Below are positions 42,958 to 55,929 of a DNA stretch of 64,000 bases, piece by piece. Under the pieces are notes generated by a model. That model ran no database searches. It was given only the letters and a program-made list of their open reading frames with translations, and was not told the origin of the DNA. Numbering within the stretch: position 1 is the first letter of the stretch; each line of letters begins with the position of its first letter. A program made the translations under genes and the position numbers. Location: the NCBI GenBank assembly GCA_006386115.1, contig VFIW01000052.1:186001-250000 (forward strand), read 5' to 3'. The DNA comes from Globisporangium splendens (Eukaryota; Oomycota; Peronosporomycetes; Pythiales; Pythiaceae).

Positions 42958-44348
42958 TTACACGAGACAGCCGTAGTCTGGCGAGATCTGGAGGAAGACG
43001 TCGTCGAAGAAGCGGTCGTTGTTGTAGTCCATAGGAGTGGCGTGGTCCGTGAACTCGTCGTCGGCTTCGTTCAGCGACCGCACGTCTTCGTACTTCATCT
43101 CCGCCGGCACGAAGTCGTGGTGCGCCGATGTGTCGAGGCCACATCCGCTGGACGGGTGGTCGTTCATGGTCTCGGCGTCGTCGCCACCGGTGTGGGGCTT
43201 CATGGGGGCTTGAGCGTACTGGTCGTAGTATGTGCCACCATACAGGTGCTTGTGGTACATGTTCATCTGTTCTTTGGCGCTGTGGAGGCGGTGGTGCATC
43301 GAGAACTCGGGGATAAAGTGCTGGCTCATCTTCATCTGGGCAGCGTGCATGTACGGGTGCTGCAATTGCAAACAGTGGACAAGATCAGTACAAAGATCGC
43401 ATAGTTTGAGCCTAGATGGGATAAAGTGGAGACTCACCGAGAGCTGCTTGTTTCGGAACGTGCGCAGGTGCGTGGACGTGGAGAAGTCGCCGAACGTCTT
43501 GTCGGCGTCCGCGGGACTGATGCTGCAGTCCGAGAACGTGGCGCCGTAGCGAGGGCTCTGCGCGCTCGCGCACGAGTCGTCGCCATCGGACTCATCCTCG
43601 GAGTCGTCCCCACAATGCTGCTGCGCGATGCGGCCCGATGGATCAATTCCTGTTGCATTGCAGGTATTTCACATTGTTAGCCTCATTGATCATTGATAGT
43701 CAGAGAGCAGACAAACAACGCACCATAGGTCTCTGGGGACATGAGCTTGTCCAGTTGCTTCTTGAACGTGACGAGCTGGTACTGCTGCTTGTCGTTGAGC
43801 GCACCCTGCTCCTTGCACTTGTTGAGCTCATGGAGCGATCGCTTGAGGCTGCGCACTTTGCGGTACGGCCAGTGGCAGATGCCGATGGCGCGACAGCGCT
43901 TCTTGAACGCCGTGGCGCGCACGCCAAACTTCTCCGCAGCGACCTTCAACGGCAGGTGGAAGTGCAGCGAGAACGCTTCAAAGTTGCACGCGGGCGACAT
44001 CATCATGATGTTCTTCTTAGGTGTCGTCGCAATGCCCGCAGCGACCGAGATCGTGTTGCCGCCTGGGCTGCGCATGTACTCGTCTTCCATGGCGAGCATC
44101 GTGTTGAGAGTCAGCGTACGTTGCTGTTGCTGGGTGTTCAGCAGCGTGTTCATACTTGGATGGTGGTGGTGCATCTGGTGGGTGTTGCTTGTGGGCGTCG
44201 AGGCACCGGACGACGGGGACGTGGTGGCGTGGGACGACGACGGCGAGTGCGCGGGTGACGCCATGTGCACGTTGGCGGCGCTGAGGTTCATGCCGAAAGT
44301 GAGCGTCATGCTGCTCGTCGACGGAGTCGGTGCCGAGTGGTTCAACAT
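42958..44348 (-). CDS. RWP-RK domain transcription factor
   Basis: Three exons (43724-44348, 43438-43649, 42958-43359) with matching phases; 412 residues from MLNHSAP. A Ser/Thr/Asn/His-rich N-terminus is followed by the RWP-RK domain at about 127-170: FSLHFHLPLKVAAEKFGVRA, TAFKKRCRAIGI, then HWPYRKVRSLKR. The first Arg of the name-giving RWPxRK is His. A helical, Lys-rich stretch and an acidic linker (GDDSEDESDGDD) follow, then a C-terminal His/Tyr/Met-rich tail. RWP-RK proteins bind DNA; the family is known from plants, slime moulds and oomycetes, where members are stage-regulated. Targets unknown. A CT repeat (GA on the plus strand, 44403-44428) sits in the presumed leader just upstream of the start. 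Confidence 0.85.
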
Positions 44349-46673
44349 TGTGAGGTTGACGTAGCGCGTGGCAGATTCGAGAATGAGAGGTGGAATGCAA
44401 GCAAAGAGAGAGAGAGAGAGAGAGAGATGCTGCGGATGGCGCTTTGTTGCAAGCACTGAAAAGATTGAGTGAAAGCGCCATGGCGCCGCGCATTTCTTGC
44501 TGCTTGCTCTTGGTCCATAGATGCAAAGAAGCCACAGAGAGCGAAGAGCTACGAAGTAGCGCCATACTGTAGAAGGAGAGGACAGGAACCCCGTTCGTAC
44601 CGTACGTACGCTGCGCGTCGAAAGAAGAACCCGCGTTTCTTTCCATATTCCGCATGTAGCAGGATGGAAAGCATGTTTGATGTATATGAATATACATTCG
44701 GATAGTGAGGTGCTGTTGTTTATGAATTACATTGGATGAAAGGGATCACTCACGGATAAATAGTGGAGACTATACACTTGGTTGTCATGAATGGGATCTT
44801 GGAGAGAAGCGATTTCGAGGGGTTTTTTGCGTTTGCTGTAAGGGACAGCGAGGTTTTTACTCCCAAATATGAAACGCCTGACCTGCCTGTGTTTGCTGTT
44901 ATTTTCTCTGGACTCTTTTGTGCTCACGTTTTTGTTTGACAGCATAAAGAACATCGCAGTGAGCGCGTTTCGATTATTGTGTTGCTGCACGAGCGTGTTT
45001 GGATGGCAGAGATGCACGATGAACAAGCTCCATGCTCACTTTGCATTCGTGCAATTGTTTCTATAAGCACTTGCAATAGTACTCGAGCGCTGGAATTTCC
45101 ATTCGCACAAGGCGAGAGTGGTCAACACTGTGTTGCTAGTACCACAAGCGAGCGCCATATCATATGCAGCAGTGGATTGATTTTCGATGGATTTTGTTGT
45201 CGCAACAGCAAAATTTGCAGCAGAATGCAGAAAGCAATACACGCGCTGTGGTTTGCTGGCGCTCGACAGATGGATTTTGTAGTGCGAGGTTCGTCAGTCC
45301 GTCCGTCCGTCCATCATTTGGACAAACATGAAGGACAGGCCGTCTGAGTGGGGTTAAGTTAGCGAAGGTCAAAGTCAAAATGTACCGTTTGTATGCCATG
45401 GATACATCCTCCTCACCTTCAAGCGAACGTGCACGAGGGTGGACTATCGCGAGTGAGTGAGCAATGGGACGTTTCAACTTGACGACAACCGCACGTTGGG
45501 AGCATTTTATCCGAAAGAAAAAGGGACGGATACACCCTCAGCCTGCAACTTGGCTCCAAAAACTGCTTGTTTTGGGGGCGAGTTGACCGATCAGAGGACA
45601 ACATGGGATCTGCTGGCAGTTGTCTTCTTTCCTTCCTTGCAAACAGCGTCCAACAACGGCAAAATTTCGGAAACGATCAGCAAAGCAGAAAATGCGCGAA
45701 AAGCAAGGAAAGTGCGCAATGCCTGAACGCGAAACCGTCGTCCAAGGGTTCCATATTCTCGGAGGCGAGAGTGACGTAGTGGGCATGCTCCAGGGGGCAA
45801 AAGGTATCTTTTGTGCACATTTCTGGGGGAGATGGCTGGCGTTTTCTCACGCTGTTGTGTGTGTGTGTGTGTGTTTGTGGGGAGTTACAACTTCAACCTC
45901 ATCCACCTAACGGTCGTTTAGTTTGCTGCACAAGAGGGAAGAACGTGCGGTTGTCAGAGCACTTCATGTTTGCAAAAGTGTCTCGATTGGTGCGTTGCTC
46001 ATTCAAAAAAGCTGTAAACCAGACTTGGCACCTGCGAGTTACGATCCGCCCTTCGATATTTTGCTTTGCGCCACCACTGACCCCCTCTCGCTCCTTGTCT
46101 TGCGTTCTGGCAGCTCCAGCTGCGTGTTTGCATGTGTGCTGGCGTGCTTTATAGAGGGGTGGTCTCATTTACCCAGCGCAGCGGTATCAACATTGCATAT
46201 TTGTACGTAGCTGTTCGTATACATGGTACATGTTGAAGTGTCCACGGCATCTTGATGGCAGCTGATGGATCCCACTGCGCGCTCTCTGCCAATTGAAGCA
46301 ACGGGATGCACGAAGGGGTGCGTCCCTTGCAATAACTCTCGCTTTTGCTTTCTTTCGCGTTTGCCACCATGGTCCGCCCTCGAGACAACGTTGCACTCGT
46401 GCAACCTGTTGACGAGTTGCTCGCAGCGTTTGTTTCGAAATCTCCTACTGTCTGACCACCTGATATTTGATGGGAGGGCGGAATATTTTGGCCAAGTGTT
46501 GGGTGATGGATCCATTATTCACTCTCGTTTGTTCTTCCTTCCTCTTCGTTATTGTTCCTTGTTGAAGTTGCTATTGTTCCCACATGGTTGGCATTTTTAA
46601 CTTTTTTTAACTGCGTGCTGATGATACTGCAAGCCTAAAATTATGAACTTAAACTGGAAGCTCCTTGCACTGA
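44349..46673. other. 2.3-kb intergenic region with microsatellites
   Basis: No gene supportable on either strand. It holds a GA run (44403-44428), GTCC units (about 45297-45313) and a GT run (about 45855-45874). Open frames here are short and without domain character. Confidence 0.55.
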
Positions 46674-48535
46674 TCATTCCCTGCTGGTCTCAGCGTAGAT
46701 TTTGGTCATCTCGTCAACCAAGAGCGCGTCGCCCGTGAAGAGCGGATCGTTCTTGTGGGGCGTGCGCAATGGGAACGCCCTGGAGCTCAGCAGCTGCAGC
46801 AACCGCTCCTTCGCCAGCAGCTTCTCCACGACGCGCTGCCGCTCCACGACGCCCAGGCGCGTGTCCACAAGCGGCGTCGACGTGCCGTTGTGATGCAGTG
46901 TGTCGCTCCCAATGGGTTTCCTAATGCTACTATTGTTGTTGCTTGCGACCATGGACAGGTGGCCGTGGTGACTGATCTCGTTGCGCACGTCCTGTATATA
47001 CTCCTTCAGCAGCAGCTCCAGCTCCGTGCGGTTCTGGAGCTCTTGCTTGTGTGATGTGCGCACCTGCTGCAGATTGCGTCGCTCCACTTCGAGTAGTCGC
47101 TTCAGACGCTTAATGATCTCCTTATATCGGTTGTCAGCTTCTGGAAGCGTCGTCATGGACGCGACTGCCGAAGCGGACGAACCGCCGACGGCGGTGGTAG
47201 GGCGGTGCTGGGGCGGTGCAAGATTGACGAGGCACCGAAGCTCAGGACGCCGCCACCGCCTGCTCCCATTTTCGGTAGTGCGCTCATGGACGCAGCGAAC
47301 ATTGAGGCCATCCCCATTGACGAATGCGGTTGCAGTTGGTGCAACGCGTCACCGTGCTCTGTCTCGTCTCGTAATTGCTCCAGCTGCCGCTGCAGCGCTT
47401 CGTACTCGTTGCGAAGACGCACATTGTCCTTCTTGACGCTCACGAGCTGCTTGACGAGGAACTCGCGGCCGTTTTCCTGGGTCGTAAATTGGGTCTTGAG
47501 CCGCTGGCTCTCGCGCGTGAGACTCGGGTTCAACCGATCCAGGCGGTCGGCCAGCTCTTTCGTCCACTCGACTTCCGTTTCGAGCTGCTTGCTCTTCTCG
47601 ATCCACGCCGACGCGCCGTCATCCGTTTTGTTTTCTCCGACTCGAACTCCTCCTGCACGCTGTAGAGCCGCGCTCGGAACGCGCGCAGCAAATCCTTCTC
47701 TTGCTCTACAGTTTGAACAAGGTTAAGTCGCACGCTAGTCTCGCATATCCATTCCAGAAAGAAGCGATTCATACGCGATTGAGCTGAAAACCTCATTTTT
47801 AAAACACACCTTGCAGGATTTTACTCGTGCGATCCTGCACCTGGTCGACGCTTTCGATGATATTGCGGTGCATCTGGCGGATCTTCTCCATACTCGCGTC
47901 CAGAGAGCCTTCCTTCCCTTTCTTCGCTCGAGACTCGCTCAGCTGAGCCTCCAACTCGCTGATGCGCACTTTATACTGGCGCTCGCGGCGCACATAGCTT
48001 TCCTGCCACGCACATGACCCAGGTGCATTTAGACAAAAAGGTGCCGTGATAAATACCATTTACGCCAGCAAAGAGCACGGAAAATATTGGACACCTGGCG
48101 CGGATTTAACTCCTCTTGAAGCTGGGCCATGACGTCCTTCTGGTCTAGCGACTCGCCTCTGTCGTCGCGGTCGAACGCGCCATTCGCCGTCGCATTTTGC
48201 TCGGAAACCGCACTCAGTCCCAAGATCTTGGAGCGAAATTTGGCCGTGCTCTCTTCCGGCGTCCCAGGTTGCTAGCGCGCACAGTCATATGCACAGATTT
48301 AACACCAGATAGGCATTTATGCATGCATTACAAAAATTACGACGCACCTTTCGAGTTGGTGGCTTGCCGATCTTGACTTTACCTGGGATGAGGGGCGTTG
48401 TCTATATCTACCCACAGCCAGTACGCTTGACGGTGTTTTACTGCAACTCTATGCAGCGACCATGCGCTCACAGAAGCCCAGAATCCTTCGACGTTGGCTT
48501 CGAGGTCGTGGAGTTGTCATCACCATGCTGGGCAT
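46674..48535 (-). CDS. coiled-coil protein with a one-base frameshift
   Basis: Six exons on the minus strand: 48472-48535, 48348-48382, 48095-48271, 47810-48002, 47236-47705, 46674-47164. All borders are GT-AG and in phase, with one exception inside exon 5. Between VQEEFESEK and WIEKSKQLETEVEW the frame slips at the A-run opposite 47626-47637; one extra base would restore it. The restored length is about 476 residues. Nearly all of it is heptad-rich coiled coil (ERQYKVRISELEAQL, MEKIRQMHRNIIESVDQVQD, LVKQLVSVKKDNVRLRNEYE, RYKEIIKRLKRLLEVERRNL), with a Gly-rich break. No named family is secure. The style recalls ciliary or basal-body coiled-coil proteins, but this is a weak inference. The slip in a homopolymer may be a sequencing error. 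The start is the nearest ATG; further upstream ATGs at 48676 and 48694 are in frame. Confidence 0.68.
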
Positions 48536-49670
48536 CAACCCTGCCACTAAGGTGGAGCGCTTTTTATAGCCACATGCTGCTATTAATACACAAGCGCCGC
48601 GTCTTTCGGCATTTCGGGTGCAAGCTTCTTGCGCGCTCCAACCCCATACGCCAGACGCAGTAGCTGTGCTAGACATACCGCGCAGCGACAGCATATAGAA
48701 GGTGGTGTCTTCGGTCTCACCCGGCGGAAAGGACCACCCTCCACGCACTGCGCCAGCACTGCGAACAGCCGATGCTGTCGCTATTGCGGCACAAAAACAC
48801 GCTCGTTTCTCGCGCTCTTGCGTATGAGGTTGCGCATCCTATGCGCGCTGAGAGATCGCAAGAGACTCTGTTGGGGTCGCTCTCATAGAGAGAAAGAGAT
48901 CGCACACATTGGCGGCATCGTCCTCATTTTGCAGCATTGCGCGTCTTTCTCAATGAAAAGGCTGCTGCCACCGTCCACAAGTCAGAATCTGATGGGCATG
49001 TCACATTTTCAGCCAATGGCAGCAACCACGTTTCTTTTTTTTGGGTTTTCTACCCTGTCGCCACAGTGAATGGCTAGAAATCCACAGAAACTTTGCTCAA
49101 GATTCATTCGGTAGACCCAAACAACGCACCTCGCTCAATCGTGCTCTTCCCATTTATGAGCAAGCCAAAATACCCAAAAGTGCTCGACAAAGGGCTTCAT
49201 TATGCAAGTCGCATTATACAATAGGGGCTTTGGTCACCGCCTTAATGCTGACTCCAATGCCCTGTTGGTTGAGTCTCGGTTGTGCTGTTGGGTGGCTGAA
49301 GTGCCCAGATTGATCTGCAGTCACGTCTACAGCAAGAAACAAAGGCACACAATCAGCCACCGATTTCATATCTTTGCTGGGTAAGAGGTATCGTTTCCGC
49401 GACATGTTGAAGCCCGCACGATTCCCTCTTGTTTCCCATCCAGTTCAACTCGGCACAAAACGATATCTATTAATTTGCCAAGAATCAACTGGTATCATTT
49501 TCTTTCATCTAAGCATGCTTGTATTAACAACATTACATATTACATTAGCTCTTATCAAGAGGCTTTTGGCTGCTTGCGACAATGTTCGATCCGCCTGCGT
49601 CACCTGCACCGCAGTATCGAATCAGCGGCGAAGCGAGCAGAAGGTGAGAGCTCACTCGCTCGAGAGCGCC
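48536..49670. other. intergenic region between divergent genes
   Basis: No gene supportable. Probably carries the promoters of the coiled-coil gene (minus) and the oxidoreductase gene (plus). Confidence 0.5.
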
Positions 49671-52341
49671 ATGGACACGACGAAGAAGAGCCCGCAGTTG
49701 CAAAGCCAGCGGCAACAGCCGACGGAGCACTCGGTGCTGCTGGCGCAGAAAGGTCCGCGGGAGAACGCGCTGCACGACGTGCCGCCGTCGCCTCTGTCGC
49801 CGTCGTCGTCACCGTGGCTGCAGTCAGTCTCCAAGAGCTTTGGCCGCGTGGGTCAACGCACGCGACTCACTGTCACCATCGCTGCCATCGTGCTCGTGCT
49901 CGTCGCGCTTGTTGTGCTTGCATTGTCGGTCGTGTTCCGTGCCGGATCTGCTCCTGCGGCCGGAGCTGTTGGCGCAGAAGAGGTACCCAAATGCATTTTT
50001 GCGATTTTGCTGTGTAGATTCTTGCCATAAAGTGGGATTGTTTTGCTTACTTACGCGAATGCTGCTGTCGTGCACTTTTATCACCAGTATGACGCGATTG
50101 TGGTTGGTGGTGGGCCAGCAGGCGCAGTGATCTCAAAGCTGCTCTCGGACGACCCATGGCGGAAAGTGCTGCTGATCGAGGCTGGCAATGCATCGCAAGC
50201 GGAACTTGGCGGCAAGGTAAGCGCTCGCGCATTATGCACCATCGCCAGTGTGTGGTGGAGAGCATCTACATTTTTTCTGCTCGGTGACGTTTTGTATCAG
50301 CACTCACTGTGACATGTGTCGTACCATCGTAAATTGCTGCTTGGTGTTGTTTGGCGTGATTGGGATGCTGTCATGTGTTTAGTCGCCGATCCAATCCACG
50401 TTGAATACCCAAGGCTTGACGCAGTTTGACGTCCCGTTCTACTGGACCAAGGTCGCGAACACACCATCGCTGCATTGGGATTATCCCGAGGTGAACGTCG
50501 CTAAAGCCCTTGGCGGGTGCGGCATCCATAATGCAATGCTCTATGGTAAATGCATGGCCTATAGGATGTTATGGCCATACCGTCCTCACATGTTATTCAC
50601 CTTTGTGTTGATCTGTAGTCCGTGCATTACCGTCCGACTTGGAGCGCTGGGCCATGGACGGGTGGACGTGGGCAAAGGCGATGAAGATATACTTGCAGAT
50701 GGAAGACTACGACGGACCCAATTCCACATATCACAGTACCGATGGCTTTGTGCGCACAAGCGGACCTGGGATGCGCGACGATTTGTCGGAACAATTTGTC
50801 CAGGCGTGTGAGCAAATTGGGCTGCCTCGCTCCGTCGATTTTAATGCGCCATCAGGAAGATTTGGTGCTGGATACTATCACTTTAACACGCGCGATGGGG
50901 TTCGTGAAAGCGCTGCGCGCACATTCCTCGGGCCGCTTTTGCGAGGTCAAGCGCAGTCTCAGCGTGCGAATTTCCGCATTTTACTGAATACCATGGTGTC
51001 GGTGCGTTTTAATTCTGACACAAATGACGAGTAGCAATCCCCTATATTAAGGCTGACACCTTTATTTCTCGCTCTGATTAACCTCTTGACAGAAAGTCAA
51101 CGTCAACGATGCACTGGAGGCACAAAGTGTCGAGATTTCTCGCTCGGACGGTACGCGCGAATCGATTCGACTCTCCAAGAAAGGTCAGGTGATTGTCACC
51201 GCTGGAGCAATCAACACCCCGAAAGTGCTGATGATGTCTGGAATCGGAGACAAAGAGGCCCTTCAGCGGCTCAATATTCCAATCAAGAAGCATCTCTCGC
51301 GGGTTGGAATGAACTTACAAGATCACCCGGTGCTTGGGGTCACGTTTGAGAGCGTGAATCCACTCTCATTTGATGTAGAGTGCGTGACCCTTGTGCCTGG
51401 TATTGCCAGCCTTGGTGTTTTCTTTGCTTGACTTGTGTGTTTGGATTTGTTATTGCATTGCTACCAGGTCGGAGCTGGAGCGGTACTTTCGAGCGAAACA
51501 AGCGGAAAAGTCGAACGTGACAAGTTTTGGTGTTATGGGGTCTGCTGGAATCAGCGCTGGTGCGTTCTTGATTCCTCCTGGGTCAACCATTCCTGAGATC
51601 CAGCTCACTTTTTTCCCGAAAAAGTCTGAGCCGCACATTTCCAACAGCTCGGACTTGAATCACACTTCACAACTCTTGTTCACGGTCGCGCTTCTTACGC
51701 CTCGTGCTCGGAATCGAGTTGTCCTTGTACCTAGTAGCAAGGATGCTGCCAGCGAGCTTGTTCCGCGCATCACGTCGGAAGTTCCAGAAGCTGAAGAAGC
51801 AGAGCATTTGCGTGGTGACGATGTCTGGAAATTGTCCTGGGGTGTCATAGTTGTCCGTGAGATTGCAGCAGTGCTAGGTACGATTCATTGTTTTCCCTGA
51901 CGAAATCTGATCGACTTTCGATTGTGAGTGGTAAACTTTATGATTGCTTTGTAGCTCAAAAAGGATGGGCGGGAAAAGAGATCTCGCCAGGTGCTGCTAT
52001 TTCCGCGTCTGAAGGTAGATGAACATGCGCTGTGTGCCTACGTGCTGCGTTACTTTGCTTTACTTGTATTGTGCGTTTTGTGTGTAGACTTGAACGCGTG
52101 GGTACTCAGCGCAGTATTTCGAAACTCGCACTGGGTCGGCAGCGCGGCGATGGCTCATACGGAAGAGGAAGGAGTCGTCGACAGCCATTTGAGGGTGTTT
52201 GGTGTCAAAAACCTACGCGTAGCTGATGCATCAGTGATCCCATTCATCCCAAACGGCAACGTTCACTCCTCCGTGTTGATGGTTGCGTCACGTGCCGCTG
52301 AGCTCATCAAAAGCGACGAGCGAGCCGAGCGTGACGCGTAA
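49671..52341 (+). CDS. membrane-anchored GMC-family FAD oxidoreductase
   Basis: Eight exons with consistent phases (49671-49982, 50088-50216, 50383-50545, 50619-51001, 51093-51379, 51468-51877, 51955-52014, 52088-52341); 665 residues. The N-terminus is cytosolic and disordered, with one membrane helix (about 66-90, LTVTIAAIVLVLVALVVLAL), giving a type II topology. The catalytic part begins right after it with the FAD-binding fold (YDAIVVGGGPAGAVISKLL). GGCGIHNAMLY, the second GMC signature-like GAINTPKVLMMSGIG, and the C-terminal active-site region follow: His in NSHWVGSAAM, and VKNLRVADASVIPFIPNGNV. The GMC family oxidises alcohols, sugars, choline or cellobiose. The substrate is not evident, and the extracellular or luminal position is inferred from the anchor. 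Confidence 0.82.
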
Positions 52342-52859
52342 TCGGAAACTAAAGGATGTAGTGTTGTACTTTTTAGTTTGTATACGTGTGAGTGGGTACG
52401 TGCTGTGCTATCCATTTCAGTACAGTCTCAAAGTCGATGGAATCCCCTTGACCTTGCTAACAATTTTTTCTCGTTCAGTAGATATTCTCATTATTAAAGG
52501 AGCCTGCTTGATCGCTTGCTGCGGTCTAGCACGAGAGTTCGTGGCTAAAGATCGCACTGAAGCAATTCACTGAGCCTATCCACTGGGTTTGAACAAGAAA
52601 CGTATTTGGCACCTGCCAGGTCGCATTGTGGCCGCATCATCTCATGCGTCTCAATCTCCTTAAATCGGGGTTGCTCACAACAGGATGATCCTATCTTTAC
52701 TTGAAAGAAGTTTCACGCGTCAGGTGCGTGATAGCGCGATATATCAAGCCAGAAGCACTTACCTCTATATTACACTGCATTTGATGCCCATCATAAAGAG
52801 TTGGCAGGTCAATCGGCAACGCCAAGGCAAACTCCAGGGCGATTAGACAAGCATCCAGT
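52342..52859. other. intergenic spacer
   Basis: No gene or repeat seen in about 0.5 kb. Confidence 0.5.
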
Positions 52860-54086
52860 ATGTGTGGAGATCTTCCAGCTCCCGCAGCATTGCAATCCCA
52901 GCATCAGCAGATAAAGGAACCGAAAAGCAGTATGTTGCAGTACGAAAAAAGCATGACGGATTCGCGAGCATACTTGCAACGGCGTGGTCTTGCATCGTAC
53001 GATGAGGCTCCACTGTATTCCGCTTGGGAACGACTCTGCGCGTCTGCAAACTCAAACTTGAGCGTGGACTTCATCGCTGAAAATCCGGCGGAGTTCGCTC
53101 AGCGCAGAGACGCTTGTTTGAGCCCACGCAGTGGCATTCCACCTCCACTGTTTACTTCGTTTGACGTCACAAACCGTCGATCTGCGTTGGCGTCGTCCTT
53201 TTTGCGGTCAACTCCGTTGCTGCCGATGGTCAGGCTCATGTCCAATCGCTATCGCCGAGGTGCTGAAAAGATGAGAACAATGCGAGCATCCCATGCTTTG
53301 AATCCGTCAAAAATTGTCGACAAGTTGGCACAAAAGCAGAAGAGAAAGCGTCGAAAGCGCCGCAGCAAAACGATACTGGAGGAAATTGAAGACGAACTTT
53401 ATCGTGGAAGCGCAACCTCGGTCTCCCCGTATATCTTGAGCGACCTGACCGATTCGCCGCAGCATTCAAGGCTCAAACATCGTGGCAGCACTTTTTCAAG
53501 CGACGAAGATGGCGATGAGGACCCCTTATCAGACGGTTCGATGAATACCCACTCTACTACCAGCAAGGCGAAGGGGGAAACAGCTCGAGAAGCATCTTAC
53601 ATGGACCTCGCAAAGAGTGCAATCAAAGCGTCTGCATTGCTTACGTCAACTCTTTCGCCCGTGAAAAAGCATGAATCATTTTCACCCGCTCGCGTCAATT
53701 CGGTGAACAAGAGTAACTTGAACGTGTTCAATTACATCTCGACCCAAGCGGATCTAGACATTTCAAGTGAGAAAGACCTGAGCAGAAGCAAGGCGTTCGC
53801 TGAGCACCAAGCGACAATGAACAAATTGTTCGCCAGCACGGTTTTAGAGCAGAAACAACGACAACGAACTGATCATTTACAAACCAGATCACGAGTCAAT
53901 GAGCTTCAGCGCCACTCCAGCCTTGACACAATCAACGAAACCCAAGATACTTCTTTTTACCAAGACAGAACAAACCGGTCGATAGATTATAACGACGACG
54001 AGGACGTGAGCAGCATGGTCGACGATCGTCGTAGCTCTCGGGTGGCAGCGGCGGTCCAGCCGCACTCACAACCTCAGCCTTAGTCT

Positions 54087-54131
<45 letters not shown>

Positions 54132-54620
54132 ACCTCGAGCCGCAAACTTAGCTCCGTCGCTTCCACGAACGGCTACGTCGGCGATGACTGCGACGAAGAC
54201 GAGGACGAGCAGGAGGAGCGTCATGCAGTCTCCGATGACAACCGTCGGCGGCCATCATCTCGATCGTCCGTGTCCCACCAAAAGTAGCATCCTGTCCGTC
54301 AGCACGTGAAAGGGAGTGTGATATACTTTGATGAAGAACAAGTTGGTGTCGTGAAAGATGTAAAGAAATCACGATCCGAAGTGAACCAAGAATCCTCCAG
54401 CTCTTCTGACATGATGACAGTTGAAACATCGCACAGCCATAGAAGCAATCAAGTTGATGGCGATAAACCTGCGATAGCACCACCACCACACATTGTGTGG
54501 CCTCCTGGAATGGCTTCAAAAGCGAAGTTCAGCGCGTCGAGCAATGTGCACCATCCGATCGTTCCTCCTGGCATGGAGCACCTCGTGACCGACGCGCAGT
54601 GGGAAGAGTACTGGATGTGA
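52860..54620 (+). CDS. low-complexity hypothetical protein with polyGln tract
   Basis: One reading frame runs from 52860 to 54620 apart from TAG triplets at 54081-54083 and 54285-54287. Each sits at the end of a credible intron. The first is 54006-54083 (donor GACGTGAGC, acceptor CAGCCTTAG, phase 0). The second, less sure, is 54228-54287 or ends at 54302. Exons are therefore about 52860-54005, 54084-54227 and 54288-54620, roughly 540 residues. The protein is mostly disordered. Features are a Lys/Arg cluster (QKQKRKRRKRRSK, possible nuclear signal), acidic-Ser patches, 15 Gln encoded at 54087-54131, and a conserved-looking end with Pro-Gly-Met motifs (WPPGM, VPPGMEHLVTDAQWEEYW). No family recognised. 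Confidence 0.6.
54087..54131 (+). repeat. CAACAG microsatellite (15 Gln codons)
   Basis: Alternating CAA/CAG codons in frame with the surrounding protein. Length is likely to vary between isolates. Confidence 0.85.
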
Positions 54621-55929
54621 CTCAACTGGTACGCCACGTGGCAGGTCTGGTATCTCAAGCACGGCGTGCCCAAGTGCAGCGGGCGAGAAAAAGAAGGTGA
54701 GCAGAAGCCGTCGCGCCATCACGGAGCCACCTCGCAATGCGAATTGGTAGCTCAATGTCTTGACTGCAACAAGAAACAAATCTGATTCCCGACGATTCAC
54801 GTAGGTCAGTACGTTGGTCGAACACCCAAAACTTGGTATGAACTCTATAAATTAGTATGAATTAGTTTAACGATTTCTTCGTTGACAAATCTTGCTGTCA
54901 GCGAGGGGAATCATGAGTTAAGAGAGTGGACGTCTTGATTTCCTGGGTGGGTTATTGGATTATGAGGGTTTTTCTTGTGGATTATTAAAGACTTTCATCT
55001 GCACACTTTCGACTTCTTGAATGAATTTCTTCTCTCAAGAAAAAGGTTTCGTGGCTGCCTTGGTGCATAATTCAAGTGTCGTCCTTTAGGATATGAAGTC
55101 GCAACCCAAGAGTGCTCCATCGGCTGTGGCAGACGCTCCAGTACTTGCATGTTTGAGGATATCTTTGTTCGCTTTAGACGCAACATTACATACCTAACTG
55201 GAAACATCAAAACAGACTAAGAAAAAGAGCTTCAAAGAGTCTTCGAAAAGTCTGGCTCAAGCGAGTGACAAGCGACGTGGTGGTGATCAGTTCGTACACT
55301 GTTCAATGGAAAGACTTTCTGCATTCACGTTTGAGACCAGCTAAAATTGGCTCTCACCTCTGCACTACGGATTTGCATGGACCCATCGTCATGCTGTTTG
55401 GGGTGTAAGGACTGCAACTGGACGGGTAAGTTAAGGCGCGGCTCAGGTGTTGATGTGCTCGGGGGCTATAACAGCGAACCTTGCAGTGTCTCGAGGAGCA
55501 GTATCATTTGGACAGCAGTGATTGTGTAAGCCAATATGCTTTTTAAATATCAGTTTTCTTTTTCAAGAAAGTGCGTGTTAAAATCCAAAAAATTCGGCTG
55601 TTTATCCCATTTATTCTGGTGGCTGGTGGGAGAATCATGGTTTATTCCAAAATCCATTTATTCCAACTCACTGCTGCGCAAACCCTGCTGTCTGTGGGCT
55701 ATTTCCGCAATGCGGTGTTCTGATGACACCACCGTCTCTGCTGTCCACGCACGCTCTTCTCATCGGCGGTCGTGACGCTCTTTTCCCTGTTTTAAATGCG
55801 TTTCGGCTGCGTATAATTAGCGCGTGCACGTGAACAGCGCATGCGACTGGACACACGTCATGCACACACTGCGGACTAAACTAAGGCGCTGCCCCATCCG
55901 CACACGAGCACACGAAGGAGTGAGAGAGA
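54621..55929. other. AT-rich intergenic region
   Basis: 1.3 kb with only short frames and no supportable gene. Base composition falls towards AT, marking the start of the accessory stretch. Confidence 0.5.

Noticed and set aside
43638..44258. 206-residue plus-strand frame over the RWP-RK exon
   Set aside because: Antisense shadow; the RWP-RK motif is on the minus strand.
54081..54083. TAG inside the polyGln protein read as a nonsense mutation
   Set aside because: It is the last base triplet of a good intron (donor GTGAGC at 54006, acceptor CCTTAG), and the frame continues in phase 0.
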